Shown piece by piece: positions 1 through 8,007 of a stretch of 64,000 nt of DNA. The stretch spans positions 1 to 64,000 of the forward strand of contig JACPTF010000002.1 of the NCBI GenBank assembly GCA_016192915.1. The letters run 5' to 3'. The DNA is from Candidatus Woesearchaeota archaeon. Its GTDB lineage: Archaea > Nanobdellota > Nanobdellia > Woesearchaeales > UBA10216. A model generated the notes under the pieces. That model saw nothing but the letters and a program-made list of their open reading frames with translations. It had not been told where the DNA came from and did not search any database. The first letter of the stretch is position 1. Each line of letters starts with the position of its first letter. Both the position numbers and the translations under genes were made by a program.

Positions 1-126
1 CTTGGGGTCAGCACTGTCTGTGAGAACCGAGACTATATCAAAGACAGAGAACCACCACTCATTATTGTGCCAAGTTCTTCGAATGTTCTTGCCTTGAAAT
101 ACCACCATTGCCTTGTCAGTGTCCAT
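1..126 (-). CDS. BRO/antirepressor-family N-terminal domain protein (partial, cut by window edge)
   Basis: Minus-strand translation MDTDKAMVVFQGKNIRRTWHNNEWWFSVFDIVSVLTDSADPK; 'IRRTWHNNEWWFSVFDIV.VLTDS' is typical of BRO-N domains. Too short for the ORF track. Confidence 0.7.
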   Translation of the reverse strand, partial: MDTDKAMVVFQGKNIRRTWHNNEWWFSVFDIVSVLTDSADPK

Positions 127-361
127 TTTGCCTGCTTAGTATGTATTTGCTTATAAATCCTCGCCGCCCATTTGTCATTGCTGTCTGTTGGAACCTCCCG
201 GAAAATTTCTTCCGGCTTTTGCGAAATTTCTCCGGCAAAACAGTTATTTTCCGAAAATTTTCCGGTAAGCGTTGAAGATTAGAAGCTTCTACCGTAATTC
301 TTGCGACATTTCTGGGGCAAGGCTTAATTTGACTGAAATTTAGTTAATCCACATGGAAAAC

Positions 362-388
362 TATAAATATAGGGTATGGTGTACCATA
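362..388 (+). promoter_or_regulatory. TATA box (tataaata) followed by inverted repeat TATGGT-GT-ACCATA just before the toxin start codon
   Basis: ctataaatataggg at 361-374; TATGGTgtACCATA at 375-388; ATG at 390. Confidence 0.55.
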
Positions 389-389
389 T

Positions 390-692
390 ATGGCTGAGGT
401 CTTGTTTGAGCATAAGGAAACTGCAGAAAACGGCGGCATTATTGAGATCAGGGTTTTCAGAGTGGATAAGTCAGAAAGACAGCCTGAAGGAGTCTCGTAT
501 TCCATGGTTTTTATCAGGAATGGTGAGAGGGTGATTGGTTACGACAACTTCGAAGGGCATAAACGCGATGGCAGCAGCCACCACAAGCATATTGGTGAAA
601 GGATTTTACCTTATGAATTTGTTGATTACTGGAAAGCCATCGGGGACTTTTATGCTGATGTTGAAAAGGAGAGGAATCTGACATGGAAGTAA
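390..692 (+). CDS. TumE-like (DUF6516) putative toxin
   Basis: 100 aa protein with '...GVSYSMVFIRNGERVIGYDNFEGHKRDGSSHHKHIGE...' pattern; overlaps a downstream small HTH protein. Confidence 0.6.
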   Translation: MAEVLFEHKETAENGGIIEIRVFRVDKSERQPEGVSYSMVFIRNGERVIGYDNFEGHKRDGSSHHKHIGERILPYEFVDYWKAIGDFYADVEKERNLTWK

Positions 693-1060
693 GAAACGTC
701 ACAATAAGAATCGGTGGCCTGAAAAGTGCTCTGAGGGAAGCTGCTGAAGTAATGGAAAAAGTCAAGCTGGGTGAAAAGGTCACTCCAAAATCCAGTATAG
801 GGTTTGAAAGCATTGACACCCTTAGGAAAGTGTTGACTCCAAAGCGGCTTGAGCTGCTCAAGGTGATAAAGGAAAAGTTGCCAGACTCAATTTACGAGCT
901 GTCAAAGATAGTAGACAGAGACTTGAAAAGCGTCACAACAGACGTAAAAGTCCTTGAAGAATACTGGCTTGTTTCCCTTGAGAAATCTGAAGAAGGAAGG
1001 ATGAAGGTAAAGCCCGAAGTCGGCTTTGACAAGCTCAACATCGAGATTGCCCTGGCTTGA
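683..1060 (+). CDS. HTH (MarR/ArsR-like) putative antitoxin, TumA-like
   Basis: 125 aa; 'LTPKRLELLKVIKEKLPDSIYELSKIVDRDLKSVTTDVKVLEEYWLV' winged-HTH; overlaps toxin ORF by 10 nt. Confidence 0.65.
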   Translation: MEVRNVTIRIGGLKSALREAAEVMEKVKLGEKVTPKSSIGFESIDTLRKVLTPKRLELLKVIKEKLPDSIYELSKIVDRDLKSVTTDVKVLEEYWLVSLEKSEEGRMKVKPEVGFDKLNIEIALA

Positions 1061-1094
1061 GTGCTTCTGACCGCTAACATTTTAAACGCGCTTC

Positions 1095-2915
1095 TTGAGG
1101 GCTTTTTGCATGGCAAGCGCTTCCCTTTTCCCCTACGACAAAATCCGCCCCGAGCAGGATGAATTGGTGAAAGACGTTTACGCTTCGGTTTCCGGAGGGA
1201 AGTGCCTTATTGCTCACGCCCCGACAGGGTTGGGGAAGACGGCTGCTGCCCTGGCTCCTGCGCTGGAATACGCGTTGAAGAACAGGAAGGCTGTTTTCTT
1301 CCTGACTTCGAGGCACACCCAGCATCTCATGGCTGTTGAAACCGCGAAGCTGATTAAGCAGAGATACAGAGTGAACTTTTCTGTTACTGACATCGTTGGA
1401 AAGAAGCACATGTGCGCCCGCGATGATGTCTCGAATTTGTACAGCAACCAGTTTTACGAGTACTGCCGCTCCTTGACAGAGACTGATGGCTGCGAGTTTT
1501 TCCTGAACTTCAGGAAGGGCAGCATACTCACTTCAGAGTCAAAGGTTGTGATTGCGAGGATTGCTGCCGAGCCGATGCATTCCGAGGAGGTTGTTGCAGC
1601 TTCAAAGAAGTGCAAGGTTTGCCCTTATGAAGTAACTGTTGCTGCTTCCAGGGATGCTGCCAAAAGGACAGGGAAAACTGTTGAGGATGCGATAATCATA
1701 GTTGACGAGGCCCATAACCTTCCCGACCGGCTGAGGGAGATGCTTACTGACAAGATTTCCACAACAACTGTTGAAAAGGCTTTGAAGGAAGCCGAAAAGG
1801 TTTCTGACGTGGAGCTTGTGGAGTTCCTTCTCGCAATAAAGGCGGCTTTGAATAGCTTGGGCAGCGAGCTTGGCGAGAGCATAATTACCAAAGCCCAGCT
1901 TCTGAAGCCGTTAAGCGATTACGATTTGGCAGCGATGATTGAGAGGATGTCTGTAGTTTCTGAATCAGTCAGGGAGAGCGAGCAGCAGAGCTTTTTGGGA
2001 AGCGTTGCAAACTTTTTGGAAAGCTGGCAGGACAGCGATGAGGGCTATGCCCGAATCCTTTACAGCGGCCAGGGCCAGAAAGGCAAGGTAGTTTCGGTCT
2101 CATACAGGTGTCTTGACCCTTCGCTTGCTTCTTCAGGCGTCATAAGGCAGGCGCACTCTGTCATTATGATGTCTGGAACTTTGACGCCAACCGCCATGTA
2201 CTGTGATATTCTTGGTTTTCTTCCTGAAAAAACTGTGCTGAAGGAGTACAGGAATCCCATGCCAAGGGAGAACAGGCTTGCCCTGGTTGTCACAGCAGCA
2301 ACCACGAAGTTCAGCAAGCGCAGCTCTGGCCAGTTTGCAAAGCTGGCTGAGGTGTGCGCAAATGCCTCTTCTGCAATTCCAGGCAACGTTATCCTGTTCT
2401 TTCCCAGCTACACAGTAATGGAGGAGGTTCACAAGCACATTCACGGCAAAATCCAGAAGCAGGTGCTTAAGGAGCATACCGACATGTCAAAGGAGGAAAA
2501 ACAGAAGCTGCTGCAGGAATTCAAAAACACCCACCTTGCCGGTGGGGTTCTCCTTGCTGTCATTGGGGGAAGCTTCAGCGAGGGCATTGATCTTCCCGGA
2601 ACTCTCCTGAATGGCGTGATTATTGTTGGGCTGCCGCTTGGCCAGCCTGACCTCGAGACAAAAGAGCTGATAAGGTATTATGATGCCAGGTTCAGCAGGG
2701 GCTGGGACTACGGCTATGTCTTTCCAGCATTCACGAAAGCTCTCCAGTCAGCAGGAAGGTGCATAAGAACAGAAACTGACAGGGGCGTTATTGTTTTCGT
2801 TGACGAGCGCTACGCCTGGGAAAGCTATTACAGGTGTTTCCCTCAGGACATGACTCCAAAGATGACCGAGTTCTATGAGGAGGCGATTGGAGAGTTTTTC
2901 AGGAAGGGGAAATGA
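1095..2915 (+). CDS. XPD/DinG-like superfamily 2 DNA helicase
   Basis: APTGLGKTAAALAPA Walker A, VDEAHNL DEAH box, QSAGRCIRTETDRGVIVFVDERY motif VI; Cys residues consistent with an FeS domain. Confidence 0.9.
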   Translation: MRAFCMASASLFPYDKIRPEQDELVKDVYASVSGGKCLIAHAPTGLGKTAAALAPALEYALKNRKAVFFLTSRHTQHLMAVETAKLIKQRYRVNFSVTDIVGKKHMCARDDVSNLYSNQFYEYCRSLTETDGCEFFLNFRKGSILTSESKVVIARIAAEPMHSEEVVAASKKCKVCPYEVTVAASRDAAKRTGKTVEDAIIIVDEAHNLPDRLREMLTDKISTTTVEKALKEAEKVSDVELVEFLLAIKAALNSLGSELGESIITKAQLLKPLSDYDLAAMIERMSVVSESVRESEQQSFLGSVANFLESWQDSDEGYARILYSGQGQKGKVVSVSYRCLDPSLASSGVIRQAHSVIMMSGTLTPTAMYCDILGFLPEKTVLKEYRNPMPRENRLALVVTAATTKFSKRSSGQFAKLAEVCANASSAIPGNVILFFPSYTVMEEVHKHIHGKIQKQVLKEHTDMSKEEKQKLLQEFKNTHLAGGVLLAVIGGSFSEGIDLPGTLLNGVIIVGLPLGQPDLETKELIRYYDARFSRGWDYGYVFPAFTKALQSAGRCIRTETDRGVIVFVDERYAWESYYRCFPQDMTPKMTEFYEEAIGEFFRKGK

Positions 2916-2918
2916 TGC

Positions 2919-3413
2919 TCAAATGTTCAGCAGGACTATGGAGAAGTTAAGCAGCGCAGCAAAGCTAACCCACAGGAGATAAGGCATTAAAAGCATTGCA
3001 GCTGCTTTTGAAATCCTGTTAAATTTCATTATCGTGACCAAAACTGCAAGCCACAGCGCAACTATGCAGACAAATGCCGCTATTGGTGACTTTAGCCCGA
3101 AGAACAGCAGCGACCACAGGACGTTCAGGGCCAGCTGAATGCCAAAGGCTGATGCTGCAACTTTTGCCCCTTTTTTCCTGAAATTATCGCTCTTGTTCCA
3201 GATTAGGTAGAATGAGATGCCCATCAGGAGGTAGAGCAGCGTCCAGACAGGGCCGAAAACCCAGCCTGGCGGGTTGAAAGATGGCTTTTGAAGCGTTGCA
3301 TACCATGTGCTGACTGAAGAAGCAGTAAAGACCGAGCCTATAATGCCAGCTAGTTGGCAAAGCGCGATAGAGGCGACAAGCTTCGGGATGCTAAGTTTTT
3401 GGTTGTTTTTAAT
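2919..3413 (-). CDS. TspO/MBR family protein, apparently starting at an AUU codon
   Basis: Minus-strand reading gives (I/M)KNNQKLSIPKLVASIALCQLAGIIGSVFTASSVSTWYATLQKPSFNPPGWVFGPVWTLLYLLMGISFYLIWNK...; WY..L.KP...PP.WVFGPVWT.LY.LMG is the TspO signature. The ORF track only gives the C-terminal part from an internal Met (3224). Confidence 0.8.
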   Translation of the reverse strand: MKNNQKLSIPKLVASIALCQLAGIIGSVFTASSVSTWYATLQKPSFNPPGWVFGPVWTLLYLLMGISFYLIWNKSDNFRKKGAKVAASAFGIQLALNVLWSLLFFGLKSPIAAFVCIVALWLAVLVTIMKFNRISKAAAMLLMPYLLWVSFAALLNFSIVLLNI

Positions 3414-3428
3414 GGCGCTACACCTTTT

Positions 3429-3908
3429 TTACATGCGGCACGTTGACAGCCCTTTCTTCTCAAGATACTGCTGGTGGTATTCCTCTGCGCGGTAGAAGTC
3501 GGTAGCTTGTATGATTTCGGTGGCAATTTTTCTGTTTTTGTATTTCAGCGATTTTTGCAGCTGCAGCTTTGATTTTTCTGCGGCTGTTTTCTGTTTGCTG
3601 TTGCGGTAGAAAATGACTGAGCGATACTGGGTGCCTGTGTCTGGGCCCTGTCTGTTCATCTGGGTTGGGTCGTGGTTGTTCCAGAACACGTCAAGCAGCT
3701 TTTCATACGAAACCTTCTTTGGGTCGAAAGTCACTTCCACAGCTTCTGCATGGCCTGTCCTGTCAGTGCAGACGTCCTCATAGGTTGGATTCTTCATGCT
3801 GCCACCCATGTAGCCAACCTGCGTTGACTTTACGCCCTTAATCTGCCTGAAGGCTGCCTCAACGCCCCAGAAGCAGCCTGCTGCGAAGGTGGCCTTTTCT
3901 GTTTTCAT
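3429..3908 (-). CDS. msrA: Peptide methionine sulfoxide reductase MsrA
   Basis: KATFAAGCFWGVEAAFRQIKGV...GYMGG...YEDVCTDRTGHAEAVEVTFDP; GCFWG active site. Confidence 0.95.
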   Translation of the reverse strand: MKTEKATFAAGCFWGVEAAFRQIKGVKSTQVGYMGGSMKNPTYEDVCTDRTGHAEAVEVTFDPKKVSYEKLLDVFWNNHDPTQMNRQGPDTGTQYRSVIFYRNSKQKTAAEKSKLQLQKSLKYKNRKIATEIIQATDFYRAEEYHQQYLEKKGLSTCRM

Positions 3909-3978
3909 GGCAGCTGCAAAGAATTTTCATGTTTAAATACGTTGTGGGGAAAATAATATAAAGCCTTTGAACAGCAGC

Positions 3979-4077
3979 TGCAAATCGGACAATGTCCGAT
4001 TGCACAGGTCGGTAGTGACCGACCGTGCAATCCTGCCGATGCAGGATTTGCACATTCCGCTTGTGGCGGAATTGTGC
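3979..4077. repeat. Hairpin element E1: four consecutive bulged hairpins (two nested two-hairpin modules)
   Basis: TGCAAATCGGACaatGTCCGATTGCAC / ACAGGTCGGTagtgACCGACCGTGC / AATCCTGCcgatGCAGGATTTGCAC / ATTCCGCttgtgGCGGAATTGTGC. Confidence 0.85.
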
Positions 4078-4085
4078 CGCAGTTG

Positions 4086-5342
4086 ATGGGGGCAAAAGTG
4101 GCTGATAAAAGTGAATCAATACCTTGGACCAGGAAGCACCAGCCGAAGTCTTTTGGCGAGGTTGTCGGGCAGTCTGAAGCTGCCGAGGCCCTGATAAAGT
4201 TTGTCAGGGGGTTTGACCCCAAGCGGTCTAAGAAGAAGGCAGCGCTGCTTTACGGGCCAGTTGGATGCGGCAAGACAAGCTCGGTGTATGCTATTGCAGC
4301 AGAATTGGGATTGGAAGTTCTCGAAACTAACGCTTCTGACTTCCGCAATGCAGAAGGCATTAACTCTGTAGCAGGCAATGCAAGCAGGCAGATGAGCCTG
4401 TTCAGCAAGGGCAAGGTAATCCTGATTGACGAGATTGACGGCCTGGCCGGAAGGGAGGACAGGGGAGGGGTGGGCGCAGTGCAGGATGTCATTGAGGGCT
4501 CTGCTTTTCCTGTTGTGATGACTGCTAACGACCCTTTTGACAAGAAGTTTGCTCCTTTGAGGAAGGTCTCTGCAATGATTGAGTTCAGGCAGCTCTCTTC
4601 AGCTGCTGTAAAGGATGCCCTGGCAAAAGTGGCCGCTTCTGAGAAGGTCAAGGTTGAGGATGACACTTTGGCTAAGCTTGCGAACCGCTCGGCAGGTGAT
4701 TTGAGGGGCTCCATTACCGACCTGCAGCTGCTTTGCTCCGGCACTGGTAAATTAACTAGGGAAATGGTGGATGAGCTTTCTGAGCGTAACAGGTCTGAGG
4801 AGGTGGAATCTGCGCTGCTTAGGGTTTTCAAGACAACTGATGTTTCAATAGCCGCAGGTGCTTTTGAGAATGTTGAGATGCAGCCTGAGGAGTGCTTTGC
4901 CTGGATGGATGAAAACCTGCCCAGCGAGTATAAGAAGCCGGAAGAGCTGGCAGAGGCATATGATGCGCTGTCCCGGGCTGATGTGTTCCGAGGCCGCATC
5001 ATGAGAAGGCAGCACTGGCGGCTTCTCAGCTATTTTATCCAGGTTATGACAATCGGCACAGCAATAGCCAAAGGGAAAAAGTATGATGGCGTTTCTGCCT
5101 TGAAGCAGCCCAGTCGGGGATTGAAAATGTTTATCGCAAAGGCAAGGTTTCAGAATAAGCTTGACGTTGCCGAGAAGATAGCAAGCAAGCTTCACTCCCC
5201 TAAATCAGCAGTCCTTTCTGACACGCTGCCTTTCATGAAGGTGATTTTCTCAAAGGAAAAAGATAGGGAAAAGCTTGGCAAAATAGCTTCTGAGCTCGGC
5301 CTCGCTGACGAAGAAGTTGAGTGGCTCACAAGGCAGAGCTGA
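4086..5342 (+). CDS. rfcL: Replication factor C large subunit
   Basis: PWTRKHQPKSFGEVVGQ...LLYGPVGCGKTSSVYAIAAELG...LIDEIDGLAG; an alternative GTG start at 4074 exists. Confidence 0.93.
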   Translation: MGAKVADKSESIPWTRKHQPKSFGEVVGQSEAAEALIKFVRGFDPKRSKKKAALLYGPVGCGKTSSVYAIAAELGLEVLETNASDFRNAEGINSVAGNASRQMSLFSKGKVILIDEIDGLAGREDRGGVGAVQDVIEGSAFPVVMTANDPFDKKFAPLRKVSAMIEFRQLSSAAVKDALAKVAASEKVKVEDDTLAKLANRSAGDLRGSITDLQLLCSGTGKLTREMVDELSERNRSEEVESALLRVFKTTDVSIAAGAFENVEMQPEECFAWMDENLPSEYKKPEELAEAYDALSRADVFRGRIMRRQHWRLLSYFIQVMTIGTAIAKGKKYDGVSALKQPSRGLKMFIAKARFQNKLDVAEKIASKLHSPKSAVLSDTLPFMKVIFSKEKDREKLGKIASELGLADEEVEWLTRQS

Positions 5343-5348
5343 ATAGTG

Positions 5349-5543
5349 TTAAATCTTCTCTACGTCTTCTGCCTTTTCGCCTCGGTCCCCCTGTACGACC
5401 TTGAATGACACCTTGTCGCCCTGGGTTATTGTAACGCCGGGCTTTATGCCGCTTGCGTGAACGAAGTATTCATTGCCGTCATCTGCCTTCACGAAGCCGA
5501 AGTGTTTTGCGTCGTTAAAGAATTTCACTGTGCCGTTGACCAT
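5349..5543 (-). CDS. Cold-shock domain protein (CspA-like)
   Basis: MVNGTVKFFNDAKHFGFVKADDGNEYFVHASGI; RNP1/RNP2 motifs. Confidence 0.92.
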   Translation of the reverse strand: MVNGTVKFFNDAKHFGFVKADDGNEYFVHASGIKPGVTITQGDKVSFKVVQGDRGEKAEDVEKI

Positions 5544-5547
5544 TTTT

Positions 5548-5793
5548 CTAATCCTCCGCTTGGTTGAATTTTTTTATGCAAATAGGGCAGTAGTTGCTCG
5601 AATAGTGGCCTTTTTCCTTCTCAACAACAAACCTTACCTTGCACAGCCTGCACGTGCCCATTGTCTTGTACATGATGCGCCTGGGCCTTGCAGGTCTTTT
5701 TGCTTCCATTGCCTGAAGGAATTCGACTCTTTTATTAAACTTATGGTTTTTTGGTGCATAATCCTCCGGAGTATCTGAGCAAGAAAACCGCAA
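5548..5793 (-). CDS. Small zinc-ribbon protein, unknown function
   Basis: CRLCKVRFVVEKEKGHYSSNYCPICIKKF (two CxxC pairs). Confidence 0.6.
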   Translation of the reverse strand: MRFSCSDTPEDYAPKNHKFNKRVEFLQAMEAKRPARPRRIMYKTMGTCRLCKVRFVVEKEKGHYSSNYCPICIKKFNQAED

Positions 5794-5825
5794 ACAATTT
5801 ATACCTTTCCAAAAGAGTAGTCGTT

Positions 5826-7367
5826 ATGACAGCTGAGAAAAAGCAGCAGCAAAAGCTCACGATAGACGAGCTTGCCACTTTCTGCAAGAGAAAAGGCTTT
5901 GTCTACCCGAATTCTGAAATTTACGGAGGGCTTTCAGGCTTTTTTGACTATGGCCCGCTGGGCGTTGAGCTGAAGAATAACATCAAGCATGAGTGGTGGA
6001 AGACCCATGTTCAGTCAAGGGGAGATGTTGTTGGCATTGACGGCAGCATAATAACCCATCCCAAGGTTTGGGAGGCCTCTGGTCACGTTGCAAACTTTAC
6101 AGACATAATGGCGAAATGCGGAAAATGCGGCAACAGCACAAGGGCAGACCATCTTGTTGAAGACAAAACAAAAGCAGCAGCCGCGGGTATGAACTCGCAG
6201 CAGCTGCAACAACTAATGGAGAAAAACAAGATAAAATGCCCACGATGCGGCAATGATGCGCTAAAAATTGTGCAGCCATTCAACCTCATGTTCAAAACAA
6301 CTGTCGGGCCGAGCGAGGGCAAGGAGGCAGAGGCCTACTTAAGGCCTGAAACAGCACAGCTCATCTTTGCAAACTTTAAACTAGTGCAGGAAAACGCAAG
6401 GATGAAGCTGCCGTTTGGAATAGCGCAGATTGGCAAGGCCTTCAGGAACGAGATTTCGCCAAGGGATTTCCTGTTCAGGTGCCGTGAGTTTGAGCAGATG
6501 GAGATAGAATACTTCGTCCACCCCAACAAGATTGAAAAATGCCCGTATGTTGAAGAGTTCTACGGCCACGAGTTAAACGTCTTAACCAGCGATATGCAGA
6601 AGAAGGAGCAACAACACAAGAGGATGAAGGTAAAAGAAATGGTTGACAAAAAGCTCATTCTGCCGTGGCATGCGTACTGGCTTGCGCTTGAGCACAACTG
6701 GTTTGTAAGCTTGGGAGCTAAAGCTGAAAACCTCAGAATAAGGCAGCATGTGAATAAGGAAAAAAGCCACTACGCAACAGACACATGGGACCTCGAATTC
6801 AGCTTTCCATTTGGCTGGAAGGAGCTTGAGGGGATAGCCAACCGCTCAGACTACGACCTGCAGCAGCACATAAAGACATCGGGAAAGGACCTTAGCTATT
6901 TTGACCCGGAAACAAACACGAAAGTTGTTCCTCATGTTGTAGCAGAGCCATCTCTTGGCGTTGACCGCACTTTCATGGTATTCCTGTTTGATGCTTATGA
7001 GTATGACAGCAAAAGGGAAAACGTTGTCTTGCATCTGAACCCTAAGCTGGCACCGATAAAGGCTGCGGTCTTCCCGCTGCTGTCCAACAAGGAAGAATTG
7101 GTAGCTCTGGCAAAAGAGATTTATAACGAATTGAAAAATGAGTTTAACTGCATCTACGACGAGGCTGGTTCAATCGGAAAAAGGTATTTTAGGATGGACG
7201 AAGCAGGTTGTCCCCTAGCTGTCACTGTTGACTTTGACTCCGTAAAGAAAAAGGACGTTACCCTCAGAGATCGAGACACGACAAAGCAAATCAGAGTAAA
7301 GATTAAAGACCTTCGTAACATTCTGCAGCAGCTGCTGTCCGGAAAGACGGCTTTTGAAAAGCTTTAG
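5826..7367 (+). CDS. glyS: Glycyl-tRNA synthetase (class II)
   Basis: FCKRKGFVYPNSEIYGGLSGFFDYGPLGVELKNNIKHEWW, LRPETAQ, FRNEISPRDFLFRCREFEQMEIEYF. Confidence 0.95.
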   Translation: MTAEKKQQQKLTIDELATFCKRKGFVYPNSEIYGGLSGFFDYGPLGVELKNNIKHEWWKTHVQSRGDVVGIDGSIITHPKVWEASGHVANFTDIMAKCGKCGNSTRADHLVEDKTKAAAAGMNSQQLQQLMEKNKIKCPRCGNDALKIVQPFNLMFKTTVGPSEGKEAEAYLRPETAQLIFANFKLVQENARMKLPFGIAQIGKAFRNEISPRDFLFRCREFEQMEIEYFVHPNKIEKCPYVEEFYGHELNVLTSDMQKKEQQHKRMKVKEMVDKKLILPWHAYWLALEHNWFVSLGAKAENLRIRQHVNKEKSHYATDTWDLEFSFPFGWKELEGIANRSDYDLQQHIKTSGKDLSYFDPETNTKVVPHVVAEPSLGVDRTFMVFLFDAYEYDSKRENVVLHLNPKLAPIKAAVFPLLSNKEELVALAKEIYNELKNEFNCIYDEAGSIGKRYFRMDEAGCPLAVTVDFDSVKKKDVTLRDRDTTKQIRVKIKDLRNILQQLLSGKTAFEKL

Positions 7368-7534
7368 CCGGCCTTAGCAGCTTTGACAGAATATCTTTAA
7401 ATAGAGTTCTAGATTGCCGAAGCTGTATCGGGGCTGTAGTGCAACTTGGACAGCGTGAACTTGGGTTGCGCTGGAGCAATAACACACAGCGTTCGGGCAA
7501 CCCTTTTCCGCTGCGGCGCAAAAGCGTTGACAGA

Positions 7535-7586
7535 ACCCAAATCGTGCAAGGCACGATTGGGCCCAGTCGGCGAAAGCCGACTTGGG
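7535..7586. repeat. Hairpin element E2 (inside tRNA-Pro anticodon intron)
   Basis: CCCAAATCGTGCaagGCACGATTGGG CCCAGTCGGCgaaaGCCGACTTGGG; extra A in hairpin 1, extra T in hairpin 2. Confidence 0.85.
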
Positions 7587-7642
7587 AAACGGGGAAGAAA
7601 AACGCTGTAGTCTGGGTTCGAACAATCTTTTTGCAAGCAAAA

Positions 7643-7690
7643 CCCAAATCGTTGCGACGATTGGGCACAGTCGCTGAAAGGCGACTTGTG
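7643..7690. repeat. Hairpin element E3 (inside tRNA-Pro T-loop intron)
   Basis: CCCAAATCGTtgcgACGATTGGG CACAGTCGCtgaaagGCGACTTGTG. Confidence 0.85.
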
Positions 7691-7744
7691 AGCTTGACCA
7701 AAAAGAATCGAAAGTCCCAGCAGCCCCATTCACAATTCTTAGTC

Positions 7745-7945
7745 TTACCGGCTCTGGGCTTCTACCCTTCTGCCTTCCTTGTCATAGACGTAAACCTTTC
7801 CTTTTTCTTCATCAGCCGTCTTTTTGTGGCTGCCGTCGCAGTAGGGCTTGTTCCCGCTCAAGCCACACATGCAAATCCACTTGCTTTCGCTTCCGACCTT
7901 GACTTCTACAGGGCCCTGCGCATCATGCTCTATCAGTCTTGCCAT
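7745..7945 (-). CDS. CDGSH iron-sulfur (NEET) domain protein
   Basis: WICMCGLSGNKPYCDGSHKKT matches CxCx2(S/T)x3PxCDGSH. Confidence 0.93.
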   Translation of the reverse strand: MARLIEHDAQGPVEVKVGSESKWICMCGLSGNKPYCDGSHKKTADEEKGKVYVYDKEGRRVEAQSR

Positions 7946-8007
7946 TTTTACACCAGCCTCCTTTTCTTTTGAATATTTTCGCGTTAAAATTCCTGTTGCG
8001 GCTGCAG

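Larger units (their letters stand above)
7430..7728 (+). tRNA. tRNA-Pro (CGG), proposed three introns (D-loop, 37/38, T-loop 59/60)
   Basis: Acceptor GGGGCTG (7430-7436)/CAGCCCC (7721-7727)+A; D-stem GTG/CAC (7439-7441/7483-7485); anticodon stem CAGCG/CGCTG (7487-7491/7603-7607) with loop TTCGGG|..|A; T-stem CTGGG/CCCAG (7612-7616/7716-7720), loop TTCGAA|..|T. TATA box upstream (atatctttaaatag). Confidence 0.75.

Noticed and set aside
3979-4077. CRISPR-like array because of repeated palindromes
   Set aside because: No constant-length direct repeats with unique spacers and no cas genes; hairpins are self-complementary modules.
4250-5002. 250-aa minus-strand ORF opposite rfcL
   Set aside because: Ser/Ala/Leu-rich antisense translation; the plus strand is a clear RFC large subunit.
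7303-7972. Several ORFs overlapping the tRNA-Pro region on both strands
   Set aside because: They read through the tRNA, its introns and hairpins; the cloverleaf explanation fits better.
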